This document shows positions 35,335 through 43,917 of a stretch of 53,729 nucleotides of DNA, in pieces. A program made the translations under genes and the position numbers. The stretch's first letter is position 1; every line of letters starts with the position of its first letter. Below the pieces are notes generated by a model that was not told the DNA's origin, did no database searches, and saw only the letters and a list, made by a program, of their open reading frames with translations. The DNA is from Deltaproteobacteria bacterium. Its GTDB lineage: Bacteria; Desulfobacterota; Binatia; UBA9968. The DNA lies in NCBI GenBank assembly GCA_009692615.1, contig SHYW01000024.1, forward strand, positions 1-53,729, written 5' to 3'.

Positions 35335-36393
35335 ACCATTGCTTCTGAAGACTCACGCATTGATTTGCGTAGCCAAGCGCTAAACGATCCAATCCAGCCG
35401 GACGCTACGCTACGCTCGACACCCGATACCGTTCTCTGGGGTTACATCGCAGCGAATTTACCGCCGGCCTTGACGATCAAGTCGGGTCAGGTTGTCGAGA
35501 TCGAAGCGTTGTCACATCAAGGGCTCACGACTAACAAAGATCCGGAAAAATTTTTCGCCGGCTATGGCATTCCCGGCAATGAAGTTCTCGCCGACGCGAA
35601 GAATATTTACGCCGAGGTGAAGCGGCCCAAGGGCGCCGCCGTGCATATTCTCACCGGGCCGATTTACATCGAGGGCGCGGAGCCGGGTGACACGCTGGAA
35701 GTGCGTGTGCGCGACATCAAGTTTCGTGTGCCCTACGGCGTCAACAATACCGGTCCTGGCAAAGGCGTGTTGCCACAGCTCCTCAAAGAAGCGACGGCGA
35801 AATTGATCCGCATCGATCTGGAACGGCGCGTGGTATTGTTCTCGGACGATATTCAGATACCGCTCAATCCTTTCATGGGCATCATGGCGGTGTCGCCGCC
35901 GACAAGTTTAGGAATGGTTTCATCGACGCCGCCGGGCGTCTGGGGCGGCAACATCGATCTCAAATACACCGGCATCGGTTCTTCTTTATTTCTTCCGGTG
36001 TTCAACAAGGGCGGACAGTTTTTCACCGGCGACGGCCACGCCGTGCAGGGCGACGGAGAGGTCGACGGCGGCGCGATAGAAATCTCGCTCAAGCCGACGC
36101 TGCAATTCATCGTCCACAAGGGCAAGACGATCAAGCAACCGCGGGTGGAAACCGCGACGGATTACTTGACCACCGGGCTTGACGTCGATTTGAACGTCGC
36201 CACCCGAATCGCCATGCAAGAAGCCGTCGACTTTCTTCAGGAAGAAAAAGGGCTGAGCGCGGCCGACGCTTACGCGCTGTCGAGTTTGGCTGTGGATTTG
36301 GGCATCGGCGAAGCGGTCGATATCGTCAATCTGGTTTACGCCAAGATTCCCAAGAATATTTTCAAGTCCAATCCGGAATTTTGGCACAAGTAG
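35332..36393 (+). CDS. Acetamidase/formamidase family protein
   Basis: A 353-residue FmdA/AmdA-family amidohydrolase that releases ammonia from short amides. The N-terminal TVLWGYIAANLPPALTIKSGQVVEIEALSHQG, the central HILTGPIYIEGAEPGDTLEVRVRDI (GPI.VEGAEPGD is a family hallmark), NPFMGIMAVSPP, GGNIDLKYTGIGSSLFLPVFNKGGQFFTGDGHAVQGDGEVDGGAIEISL and a C-terminal helical region are all present. Conserved Asp and His residues in FTGDGHAVQGDGE are the probable metal site. No signal peptide, so cytosolic. It may supply nitrogen from amides released by the hydrolases nearby. Start codon and ribosome site lie inside a hairpin. Confidence 0.92.
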   Translation: MTIASEDSRIDLRSQALNDPIQPDATLRSTPDTVLWGYIAANLPPALTIKSGQVVEIEALSHQGLTTNKDPEKFFAGYGIPGNEVLADAKNIYAEVKRPKGAAVHILTGPIYIEGAEPGDTLEVRVRDIKFRVPYGVNNTGPGKGVLPQLLKEATAKLIRIDLERRVVLFSDDIQIPLNPFMGIMAVSPPTSLGMVSSTPPGVWGGNIDLKYTGIGSSLFLPVFNKGGQFFTGDGHAVQGDGEVDGGAIEISLKPTLQFIVHKGKTIKQPRVETATDYLTTGLDVDLNVATRIAMQEAVDFLQEEKGLSAADAYALSSLAVDLGIGEAVDIVNLVYAKIPKNIFKSNPEFWHK

Positions 36394-36497
36394 TAAGACA
36401 GAGACCGAGAAAGCGTGAATGGGATGGTTCCGTAGCCTTGCGTTGCGAGTTTCAGGTCGCTAGTTCTGATCAATTATGAATCGGAGCTTAATTTTTT

Positions 36498-37373
36498 ATG
36501 CTCAAGCGGCGGGTAATTCAGATCATCGCAGTTCTTATCGGTTTGATCCCCGCATGTGCGATCTCGTCCCAAGGTCTGTCGCGCGAGTCGCTACGTCTTT
36601 CGTCGATGGTAAATGATCTCCCGTCAGCACTACGGTCCGATTACACGAAAGACCTTGAAAAACGGTTAAGGCGTTTCAATGAAAAAAGCGGTTATGCGAT
36701 CGTCATTGTGATGATACCGAGTGGCGAGGATGAACAAATCAGCGAATTGATCTCCCAGTTTTTCGCTACAAATCGATTGGAACAGTGGAGTTCGGCTGGG
36801 ACAGCCCTTGTCCTAATGACCGTGCAAGAGGGTTGGGTCATAGTGGAGCCGAGTCCAAAAATAGAAAAAAAGTTTTTGACGACATGGGCCGCCGAGAGAA
36901 TTGACGGCATTTCTGAGCAGGAATCGAAAAACCGGGAAATTGCGCTTGAACGACGGTTGCAAGCGTTGATCGAGATTTTGAATCCTTGGTTTTATGAATT
37001 GGATCCACCGTCTGCGCCCGCAGACTTTGCATTTTATCGTTCGCCCACTGCCGAAATAATTCTTTTCCCACTGGCGCCGTTTATTGGTTTAATGGTTGGT
37101 GCGGCGTTGATGGCATTTACATCCGCGGGACAGCTTCAAGCGAACGGCAGATTCTTAGTGGGTGGTTTTGTTGGAGGCCTTGTTACGGTACTCATCGTGT
37201 TTCTGGTTAGGCAGCGCGGAGGAATTGTGCCGGGTATGCTGTATTACAGCGCGAGTATTAGCTTTGTAGTCGCCGCGTTGGTAGGAGCCTTAAGACCGTT
37301 TTGGTTTAGAGAAACAATTCGTGGAAGAAAGCCTGGAGAAAAAATGCATCCACCTTTCTATGGCAGAGGCTAA
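36498..37373 (+). CDS. TPM-domain membrane protein
   Basis: 291 residues. N-terminal signal or membrane helix (6-22), TPM domain (about 33-165: VNDLPSALRSDYTKDLEKRLRRFNEKSGYAIVIVMIPSGEDEQISEL, GTALVLMTVQEGWVIVEPSPKIEKKFLTTWAAERI), then three membrane segments (about 187-210, 217-240, 245-267) and a short basic tail. TPM (YgcG/Psb32-type) domains have reported phosphatase or photosystem-repair roles; function here is unknown. Codon use looks less GC-biased than in neighbouring genes (many TTG, GTT and AAT codons), as in the preceding PEP-CTERM gene, suggesting separate ancestry. Start ATG 36498. Confidence 0.8.
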   Translation: MLKRRVIQIIAVLIGLIPACAISSQGLSRESLRLSSMVNDLPSALRSDYTKDLEKRLRRFNEKSGYAIVIVMIPSGEDEQISELISQFFATNRLEQWSSAGTALVLMTVQEGWVIVEPSPKIEKKFLTTWAAERIDGISEQESKNREIALERRLQALIEILNPWFYELDPPSAPADFAFYRSPTAEIILFPLAPFIGLMVGAALMAFTSAGQLQANGRFLVGGFVGGLVTVLIVFLVRQRGGIVPGMLYYSASISFVVAALVGALRPFWFRETIRGRKPGEKMHPPFYGRG

Positions 37374-37534
37374 TTGTTGGAGAAGAGGACGTTGGATTGA
37401 TCGGACCGGCCGGCCGCGGGCGGCCCCTACGGCGGATGGCTGCGCGAGATTATTATGATGAGATTATCGTGCCGAAGTGATATTCGTTGGCGCGGCGATT
37501 CAAACTAACAGAATATAGTGACGAGGTATCAATT

Positions 37535-38602
37535 GTGAAAAAGTATTGTCGAAAGATCCTTGGGGCGGGCTTTCTTCTGGCGGGAGCCTTCGTTGACGCG
37601 TCTTTCGCGGCGACCACTGCTGAAGTCGTCGGTCGTCTCCAGAAGACGCCCGATGCCCAACGCCAAACTTTGCTCGAAGACGAGGCGAAGAAAGAAGGCG
37701 CCTTCTCATTTTATGGCACCATGTCGACGGATCATTCGACTCGATTGCTCTCGGCGTTTCGCGCGCGCTATCCGTTTCTCAAGATCAATCACTATCGCTC
37801 CGGGTCGACGGCGCTGCTCAGCAAGATTCTCACCGAGACCCGCGGCGGGCGATACGAGTTCGACGTCGTCGATCAGGAGCCGGGTAGTATCTATGAGATG
37901 GCGCGTTTGGGCTTGATCGAAAAGTATCTTTCGCCGAACCGGCGCTTCGTCCGCGAAGAGATGATGGACAAGGAAGGTTTTTGGACCGGCGGTTATCATG
38001 TCGTGGTGGTGACGGCGTTTAACACCAAGCTGGTGAAGAAAGATGAAGTTCCGAAGAGCTACGACGATCTGCTCCATCCGCGCTGGAAGGGCAAAATGGT
38101 GCTCGACACCCAGGACGCCGACTGGTTTCACACGCTGTTGGAATATTATGGCGAGGAAAAAGGGCTGGGTTTCATGAAACGGTTGGCGCAGCTGCAGCCG
38201 GAAATGCGCACGGGCCACACCTTGGCGTCGCAGCTGATGGCGGCGGGCGAATATAGCCTTTCGCCGATTCTCTACGGCTACCGCGTGGCGCAGATGAATG
38301 TCGAGGGCGCGCCCATCGACTTCGCGATGATCGATCCGGTGATCAGCAAGCCGCGCATGTCGGCGCTGGCCAAACAGGCGCAGCATCCGCACGCGGCGAT
38401 TCTCTTTCTCGATTGGTTGATCGGCCCAGAAGCGCAAACGATCATCGCCCAGGAGTTCGGCCGCGGCCCGACGCGCAAAGGTGTCAAGTCGAAATACGCG
38501 CGCCTCGATCATCCAAAATATTTAGTCGTGCCGGCGGAAAATTTAGCGCCGATGTACAAGAAGCGATTGGAACAGTACCAGCAGACGTTTGGGTTTAGGT
38601 GA
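37535..38602 (+). CDS. Exported extracellular solute-binding protein, family 1 (Fe3+-type)
   Basis: About 355 residues from GTG 37535, behind a GAGG-containing site; the ATG-like start at 37487 lengthens the N-terminus before the signal. The signal peptide (KKYCRKILGAGFLLAGAFVDASFA) is followed by LEDEAKKEGAFSFYGTMSTDHSTRLLSAFRARYPFLKINHYRSGSTALLSKILTE, the FbpA/AfuA-like family 1 pattern. The C-terminal part ends HAAILFLDWLIGPEAQTIIAQEFGRGP, also typical. Ligand is not assignable: the Fe3+-binding Tyr pair is not evident, so an organic anion is as likely. It resembles the protein at 45501. The nearest ATPase gene is 4 kb away on the other strand. Confidence 0.85.
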   Translation: MKKYCRKILGAGFLLAGAFVDASFAATTAEVVGRLQKTPDAQRQTLLEDEAKKEGAFSFYGTMSTDHSTRLLSAFRARYPFLKINHYRSGSTALLSKILTETRGGRYEFDVVDQEPGSIYEMARLGLIEKYLSPNRRFVREEMMDKEGFWTGGYHVVVVTAFNTKLVKKDEVPKSYDDLLHPRWKGKMVLDTQDADWFHTLLEYYGEEKGLGFMKRLAQLQPEMRTGHTLASQLMAAGEYSLSPILYGYRVAQMNVEGAPIDFAMIDPVISKPRMSALAKQAQHPHAAILFLDWLIGPEAQTIIAQEFGRGPTRKGVKSKYARLDHPKYLVVPAENLAPMYKKRLEQYQQTFGFR

Positions 38603-38627
38603 AGTCGAGCGGAAGAAGTTGGATTGT

Positions 38628-39050
38628 TCAACGCAGTTTTTTGTTCTTGCCAAGGCTTTCGAGGAACCGCACGGGCGTCATAATAGTAATATCGCGGAAG
38701 GTTGCTAAAGATAAAAGATCTTTGTCGCCGGAGACTATGACTCTGGATTTGCCCGCTACCGCGCATTCAATGAACTTGTTATCCGAAGGGTCGCGCCTGA
38801 TAACACTGAAGCGTTGTCTCGGTCTAACGATCTGAACGTAGGGAAGCACTTCTTCTGCGATCAAACTTTTGATCTCCGCCGCCGTCAAGTGAAATTTTGG
38901 ATAGGCGAGCACTCGGATGTACTCGTCGAGAATGTCCTTAGAAAGCAGCGGAGTGATTTCGCCGGATTGCCAAAGCGCGGTAAGTTCTGAAGTGCGGCCG
39001 GAAAACAGCAGAGCGGAGATTATGACATTTGTATCGAGAACGACTCGCAT
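38628..39050 (-). CDS. PIN-domain toxin (VapC-like)
   Basis: A 140-residue PIN ribonuclease of the COG1569 type. Acidic residues for metal binding are in VVLDTNVIISALLF (Asp6), LSKDILDEYIRVLAYP (Glu), DPSDNKFIECAVAGKS (Asp/Glu) and VSGDKDLLSL (Asp). PIN toxins cleave tRNA, rRNA or mRNA. Its ATG directly follows the stop of the upstream AbrB-like gene (TAA then ATG, no gap), the tight coupling usual for toxin-antitoxin operons. No mutation is visible in its active-site motifs. Confidence 0.88.
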   Translation of the reverse strand: MRVVLDTNVIISALLFSGRTSELTALWQSGEITPLLSKDILDEYIRVLAYPKFHLTAAEIKSLIAEEVLPYVQIVRPRQRFSVIRRDPSDNKFIECAVAGKSRVIVSGDKDLLSLATFRDITIMTPVRFLESLGKNKKLR

Positions 39051-39284
39051 TTAGCGGCTTCGTGCCCAGCGAATGGCCTTTGTCACATCACGTTCGGTCA
39101 AACCGAGTTGTCTCATTTTTGCTCGGACTTTACCCAGCTTCGTTGTGGGAGCGCCGTAGCGCATAGGCTTCAAGACAATGTTTCCGCCTTGAAGGCGGAC
39201 TTCAAAATAGTCCGCCCGGAGTATTTCATTTACGGCGGAACTAGGTATCGCGATTTGATTTCTGATCGCTTTTTTAGCGAGCAT
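39051..39284 (-). CDS. AbrB/SpoVT-type antitoxin
   Basis: A 77-residue protein with a swapped-hairpin AbrB DNA-binding N-terminus (KKAIRNQIAIPSSAVNEILRADYFEVRLQGGNIVLKPMR) and a basic helical C-terminal arm (GKVRAKMRQLGLTERDVTKAIRWARSR) that would wrap the PIN toxin. It should bind its own promoter and neutralise the toxin encoded next. The first residue is followed by LAKKAI; ATG 39284. The antitoxin-first order is normal for VapBC-like operons. Confidence 0.84.
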   Translation of the reverse strand: MLAKKAIRNQIAIPSSAVNEILRADYFEVRLQGGNIVLKPMRYGAPTTKLGKVRAKMRQLGLTERDVTKAIRWARSR

Positions 39285-39415
39285 TTTCTATTCTCCCTCA
39301 AGTAAGTTTGCATTTCTCCAGGATCGGGTCAACCACGAAGTAATTCAATCACGGAGTTGAGTCGAATATCGAGTTAGGCTGACAAATTAAACTTACCTTT
39401 TGGGTGGACCCCCTC

Positions 39416-40138
39416 TCATCGATCGCCAATGGCTTCCAACCCGCTCTTTGTGATGGCATTCGCGGCTTCTGATGACGCGAGAAATTTTATCACCGAGTGC
39501 GCCAGGTCCGAATCGCTACTGCTTGCAGCGACGCCGGCGGAGAATACCGAAACTTTCTGCACCTCCGGCGGCAGCGGTGTTACATGATCGATTCCCGGCA
39601 CCGGAAGCAGTTCGCTCATCTGTTGGAAGCCGAGTTCCGCCTCGCCGCGCGCGACCACGGCGCCGACTCGTTCGCCGCCGCCGATGAGGCGGCTTTTACT
39701 TAACGCTTGATCGGCGATGCCCAAGCGTTGATACAGTTCGGCGGTGAGATATTGGCCGCTCACGCTGGCGGAATACGCGATGGATTTCGCTTCCAGCAGC
39801 GTGCGCTTCAGCGCTTCGACTGTGCTGATGTCCGGTTTCGGTGTGCCAGCCCGCACCGCCATGCCAATTGCCGAGCGGGCGACGGGCGTATAAGTTTCAG
39901 CCAAGACCAAGCCGTCTTGGATAAACTCGCGCAGCACCGCATCGGCGACGATGACAATGTCCACGGATTCACCACTTTTTAAGCGATTCGGGATCGACAT
40001 CTCTCCCGTCCCGATCGATGTCGCTAATGTGACGACTTTTTTCTTGGTGAGATGTTCCAGCTGCGGAATCAGTTCAAGATAGGCGGCGGTAAAGGCGCCT
40101 GAGGTCATAACTTTGAATTCGTTTGTCGTGGTGGCCAT
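39416..40138 (-). CDS. ModA-like substrate-binding-fold protein lacking a signal peptide
   Basis: A 240-residue protein of the molybdate-binding-protein fold (FKVMTSGAFTAAYLELIPQLEHLTKKKVV, IPNRLKSGESVDIVIVADAVLREFIQDGLV, ARSAIGMAVRAGTPKPDISTVEALKRTLLEAKSIAYS, GEAELGFQQMSELLPVPGIDHVTPLP). It starts MATTTNEFKVM, with no signal peptide or lipobox, so it is expected in the cytosol. No modBC genes adjoin; the next gene on the strand upstream is a Rieske oxygenase 30 bp away, so they may be co-transcribed. It may act as a ligand sensor or enzyme rather than an uptake receptor. Confidence 0.8.
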   Translation of the reverse strand: MATTTNEFKVMTSGAFTAAYLELIPQLEHLTKKKVVTLATSIGTGEMSIPNRLKSGESVDIVIVADAVLREFIQDGLVLAETYTPVARSAIGMAVRAGTPKPDISTVEALKRTLLEAKSIAYSASVSGQYLTAELYQRLGIADQALSKSRLIGGGERVGAVVARGEAELGFQQMSELLPVPGIDHVTPLPPEVQKVSVFSAGVAASSSDSDLAHSVIKFLASSEAANAITKSGLEAIGDR

Positions 40139-40167
40139 GGTAAATCCAATGGGATATCAGTCTAGCT

Positions 40168-41439
40168 TTACGCTTCCCAGTATTTGTCTTTTTTCAACTG
40201 TTCAACGACGTAGGTTTTCGGATCTCTGCTCAGGGGAATCTTCGTCGCGATGCAGGCGACGTGGCGCACGTCGGTTTGTTCGGCGGTGCGGATGATGTGC
40301 GGCGGTTCCTTGCCGGCGGCGACGGCGCGGGCGGCGTTCAACAAAAATTTTCGCACGGCGATGACGGTCATGTCGCTGACGCCCAAGTGTTCTTGGGAGC
40401 GGTCGTAAATCGGCCCCATGGTTTCGGTGGCGCAGGCGTCGTGGTTTAAAAAGATCGGGCCCATGCCGGTGAAGTTCTCCCGCTTTTGTTTTTCGCGGTC
40501 GATGAGATAGTCGTTGCGAAAATTGCGTATTTTAATAAAGTCGGGGCCGATCTCTTCGTCGTGCTGCCGTTCTTCCGGCTCGATGGAACGGTTGCGGCGG
40601 AAGTGGATGTTGTAGCGCATGCTGTGGGTGTCATCGACCGGTACGTGCGAGTGGATCGTGTAGCCTTCCGGATTGCCTTTGATGCCGCCGGTGGGGATGA
40701 AACCGTGGCAGGGCATGACGATGTTCGACACGCGCAAGTAAACCGAGTCCGGGCCGACTTTGCGGCAGGACAACATGCGGATACCATAATCCATCTCGAT
40801 GCCTTCCAACGTCGGCGCGGTGTCGGCGGCGTAGAGATCGCCATCGCCGCCGCCGCGCGGCCGGTCGCCGGTGAAAGATCGGTGCAAGAACGACAGATGC
40901 GACGAGTCGCATTCGCCTTCGAGACCTTGCAGCCAACTACAGTCTTGGATCGAGCGGGTGACGTAAAGATTTTCCGGCGCCAGGGTCATCCACTCGTAGT
41001 TGGGCAAGAGCGGCTGCTTGTCCGGCGCGCCCATGTAGGCCCAGATCATGCCGCCGGCTTCCTTGCACGGATAGGCGACCTGGCGGACTTTATTTTTTAG
41101 CGTGCTGTCAGCGGGCTCCGCCGGAGTGTCGAGAACTTTGCCGTCGATGTCGTATTTCCAACCATGGTAAATGCAGCGCAGGCCGCACTCTTCGTTTCTG
41201 CCGAAAAATAATGACGTGCCGCGGTGGGCGCAATGTTCTTCGAGCAAGGCGATGCAGCCTTGCGTGTCGCGAAAGGCGACTAGATCCTCACCGAGCAAGC
41301 GCACGCGCACCGGTGGGCAATCGGGTTCGGGAATTTCGCTGGCGAGCAGCGCCGGAATCCAGTAGCTGCGCATCAGTTGGCCCATCGGTCTATCCGGGCT
41401 CACGAGCGTTAGCATGTCATTTTCTTCGCGTGGCAGCAT
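40168..41439 (-). CDS. Rieske non-heme iron ring-hydroxylating oxygenase (alpha-only type)
   Basis: A 423-residue oxygenase of the phthalate dioxygenase/vanillate demethylase class. The Rieske [2Fe-2S] ligands are Cys70/His72 (CAHRG) and Cys89/His92 (CIYHGW). The catalytic iron box is CDSSHLSFLH, His181 and His186, with bridging Asp178. The class uses a separate reductase for electrons and carries out demethylation, monohydroxylation or cis-dihydroxylation. No reductase (FAD/[2Fe-2S]) is adjacent. It starts at ATG 41439 and is preceded on the strand by a second Rieske gene 32 bp upstream; the two may form one unit with the ModA-like gene. Confidence 0.92.
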   Translation of the reverse strand: MLPREENDMLTLVSPDRPMGQLMRSYWIPALLASEIPEPDCPPVRVRLLGEDLVAFRDTQGCIALLEEHCAHRGTSLFFGRNEECGLRCIYHGWKYDIDGKVLDTPAEPADSTLKNKVRQVAYPCKEAGGMIWAYMGAPDKQPLLPNYEWMTLAPENLYVTRSIQDCSWLQGLEGECDSSHLSFLHRSFTGDRPRGGGDGDLYAADTAPTLEGIEMDYGIRMLSCRKVGPDSVYLRVSNIVMPCHGFIPTGGIKGNPEGYTIHSHVPVDDTHSMRYNIHFRRNRSIEPEERQHDEEIGPDFIKIRNFRNDYLIDREKQKRENFTGMGPIFLNHDACATETMGPIYDRSQEHLGVSDMTVIAVRKFLLNAARAVAAGKEPPHIIRTAEQTDVRHVACIATKIPLSRDPKTYVVEQLKKDKYWEA

Positions 41440-41471
41440 GGCTTGTTCCTCTTTGAGATAGAATATGTCGC

Positions 41472-42626
41472 TCAGCCAATTTTAAATTCTCCCGGCGCGA
41501 TTTCAACGATGCGGTTTTTCACCGGGTCGCGGATCGTGCCGATGGGGTCTTTGCCGGCGGCGATGGCGTCCATGGAATCTTTGTAAAGCTTGCGCAGCAT
41601 GATCACGCCTTTGTCCGATACGCCGAGATGTTCGATGCTGCGGTCGCAAAGCACGCCCTGGCTTTCCTGCGCGGCGCGGTCTTGGTCGCCGCGCGCGAGA
41701 TAACCGGTCGCTTCGTCGTAACGGTATTGGCCGGGCGTGGTTTCGACCACGCCTTTCTCGGCGTTATCCGCAGGGATCGTGCCGGTCGGTTTACCGTCGA
41801 CGATCGGCGCGAAGTAGACCGTGAAATGCATCGTATGCGTGTCGTCGGCGGGAACGCGCCAACGCAGCGCTTCGTAGCCGGGATGATTGGCCGCCATGCC
41901 GCAGGGATGGCTTTCTGGCACGTGGTAGCCGGTTTTGTTCATGGTCGGCATGATGAAGTAGCTAAGCGTCTGATAGCGCTCGCCACCGCCGCTGCGCGCG
42001 AAGGTGTCGCGGATGCCATAATCGAAATATTCTGAATTCAAAACTGGATCGGTCCACTTCTTGGTGTTCGGCGTGCGGTGCAGCCATTTAAAATGATGCT
42101 GATCGACGGTGTTCTCGACCATCTGTAAAAAATTGCAGCTGGCGATGCGCCCTTGCAGGGAGCGAATTCCATCTTCGCGCACGAGCACGTCATAGCGCGG
42201 CAATAGCGGCGCCGGCTCCGGGCCGAGATAGGCGAAGATCACGCCGGCCAGCGCTTCGACTTTGTAGGAGGGCTGGCGCACTTTGTCCTTGAAGTTGGCT
42301 TCCGGCGGCTCGGTGGGCTGCTCCAAGCAGCGTCCGTTCACATCGAACAGCCAGCCGTGATAGCAGCAGCGAAGGCCGCCGTCTTCGATGTAGCCCAAGT
42401 GCAACGAGGTGCCGCGGTGCGGACAGCGGGCGCCGATGAGGCCGAGCTGGCCGTTCTCGTCGCGGAACAAAACTAAATCTTCGCCGAGCAGCTTGCGCCG
42501 CACCGGTTTGCCTTTAAGCTCGGCGGTGAAACCGACGGGATGCCAGTAGCGGCGCATCATGATGCCGCACGGCGTGCCGGGGCCGACGCGGGTCAGGTCG
42601 TCATTTTCTTGGGGCGTGAGCGCCAT
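41472..42626 (-). CDS. Rieske non-heme iron oxygenase, second paralogue
   Basis: A 384-residue protein related in sequence and architecture to the neighbouring oxygenase. Rieske ligands are Cys68/His70 (CPHRG) and Cys87/His90 (CCYHGW). The iron box VENTVDQHHFKWLH supplies bridging Asp175 and the histidines at 177 or 178 and 183. The two N-termini are similar (QENDDLTRVGPGTP and EENDMLTLVSPDRP), consistent with duplication. It probably acts on an aromatic acid or ether, but the substrate cannot be read from sequence. ATG 42626. Confidence 0.92.
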   Translation of the reverse strand: MALTPQENDDLTRVGPGTPCGIMMRRYWHPVGFTAELKGKPVRRKLLGEDLVLFRDENGQLGLIGARCPHRGTSLHLGYIEDGGLRCCYHGWLFDVNGRCLEQPTEPPEANFKDKVRQPSYKVEALAGVIFAYLGPEPAPLLPRYDVLVREDGIRSLQGRIASCNFLQMVENTVDQHHFKWLHRTPNTKKWTDPVLNSEYFDYGIRDTFARSGGGERYQTLSYFIMPTMNKTGYHVPESHPCGMAANHPGYEALRWRVPADDTHTMHFTVYFAPIVDGKPTGTIPADNAEKGVVETTPGQYRYDEATGYLARGDQDRAAQESQGVLCDRSIEHLGVSDKGVIMLRKLYKDSMDAIAAGKDPIGTIRDPVKNRIVEIAPGEFKIG

Positions 42627-42660
42627 TTAAATTTCTCCTGCCGTAAAAAATCGGTGTGTA

Positions 42661-42680
42661 GGGCGCGATTTATCGCGCCC
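42661..42680. repeat. Palindromic hairpin downstream of the ABC ATPase gene
   Basis: GGGCGCGA / TCGCGCCC around TTTA. T-runs occur on both sides (a plus-strand T-run at 42690; minus-strand TTTTTTACGG about 10 nt after the stem). It could act as a weak bidirectional terminator or be a member of a common genomic repeat. Confidence 0.6.
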
Positions 42681-42742
42681 ACCGCAGTCATTTTTTTTAC
42701 GCCTTACATGCTCTTTGCGGCGAATCTTTTCTTCTCTCTAAA

Positions 42743-43807
42743 TTATCTAGCGAAAAGTTTCAATTTATCAGCCGGCAGGCGGATGTAAACTTGTTTGGGC
42801 GGCGCGGCTCTTTGGGTGGTTTTGAAGCGCAGCTTTTGGCCGCTGACCTGCAAGTCGCAAATCGTCAGCTCGCCAAGAAACGTCGACGACAAAACTTCCG
42901 CGCTGAATTCGTTTTCGCTTCCGGTGGCTGTCTCGCTTAGCAGCAACTCTTCCGGACGGATGGCGACGCTGACATTTTTTAAATTGCCATCGTGAACCGC
43001 GCAGGCGAGCTTGCCGATGTCGCTATCGATTTGACCGCTGTTGCTGATTACGCCGTCGATCAAATTGGTCGAGCCGAGAAATTCACAAACGTCGCGGCTC
43101 GCCGGCGCTTCGTAGAGATCCCGCGGCGGCGCGCATTGCAGGACTTTGCCTTTGCTCATCACCGCGACGCGATCGGCGAGCGCCATAGCTTCGACTTGGT
43201 CGTGGGTGACGTAGAGCACGGCCATGCCGAATTTCTTCGATAAGTTTTTGATCTCATCGCGCACTTCTTCGCGCAGGCGGGCGTCGAGATTGCTCAGCGG
43301 TTCGTCCATCAGCAGCACTTTCGGTTCCACGGCGAGAGCGCGCGCCAACGCCACGCGCTGCTGCTGGCCGCCGCTCAGAAACGGCGCGGGCCGGTCGGCG
43401 AGGCCGCCGAGCTGGACCATCTCTAAAGCAGTAGCGACTTTTTTCTTGACCGCTTCGGCGGAATATTTATGCGGGCCATTGAGCAGAGGGAAGGCGACGT
43501 TTTGAAATACCGTCATGTGCGGCCAGACGGCGTAGGATTGAAAAACCATGCCCAAGCCGCGCCCTTCCGCGTTGATAAAGAAATTGTGTTCGGCGGAACT
43601 GACCAGCGTGTTGCTGATGGTGATCTCGCCGCCGTCGGGCCGCTCTAGACCGGCGACGCAGCGCAGCAAGGTGGTCTTGCCGGAGCCGCTGAGACCGAGC
43701 AGAACGAAGAACTCGTGTTCGGCGATTTCGATGCTGACGCCGTCGACGGCGCGCACCGAGTCGGTACCGGATTTGTAAATTTTTACTAGATTATTGATCG
43801 AGATCAT
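42743..43807 (-). CDS. ABC transporter ATP-binding protein (FbpC/PotA-like)
   Basis: A 354-residue ATPase. Walker A GLSGSGKT (38-45), Q-loop in MVFQSYAVWPHMT, signature LSGGQQQRVALARAL, Walker B VLLMDEPLSNLDARLR, and a TOBE-type regulatory C-terminus (about 240-354). It belongs to the CUT/Fe3+/spermidine group that energises import with family 1 solute-binding proteins, such as those at 37535 and 45501. No permease gene is within the window, so it may pair with a distant one. ATG 43807, ordinary gene length. Confidence 0.92.
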   Translation of the reverse strand: MISINNLVKIYKSGTDSVRAVDGVSIEIAEHEFFVLLGLSGSGKTTLLRCVAGLERPDGGEITISNTLVSSAEHNFFINAEGRGLGMVFQSYAVWPHMTVFQNVAFPLLNGPHKYSAEAVKKKVATALEMVQLGGLADRPAPFLSGGQQQRVALARALAVEPKVLLMDEPLSNLDARLREEVRDEIKNLSKKFGMAVLYVTHDQVEAMALADRVAVMSKGKVLQCAPPRDLYEAPASRDVCEFLGSTNLIDGVISNSGQIDSDIGKLACAVHDGNLKNVSVAIRPEELLLSETATGSENEFSAEVLSSTFLGELTICDLQVSGQKLRFKTTQRAAPPKQVYIRLPADKLKLFAR

Positions 43808-43917
43808 GATTCGTAGAGCTAGCGCAACGGCGACGATTTTTCATCGCTTGGTTTATCATCCCGCTATGGATTTGCAACTCGATGTGCGGACAGCCTGTCG
43901 GTTTTTTGAATGGCGGC

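Noticed and set aside
37400-37440. CCGGCCGGCCGCGGGCGGCCCC as a regulatory palindrome
   Set aside because: Short GC-rich tract of a kind common in GC-rich intergenic DNA; arms are not convincingly mirrored.
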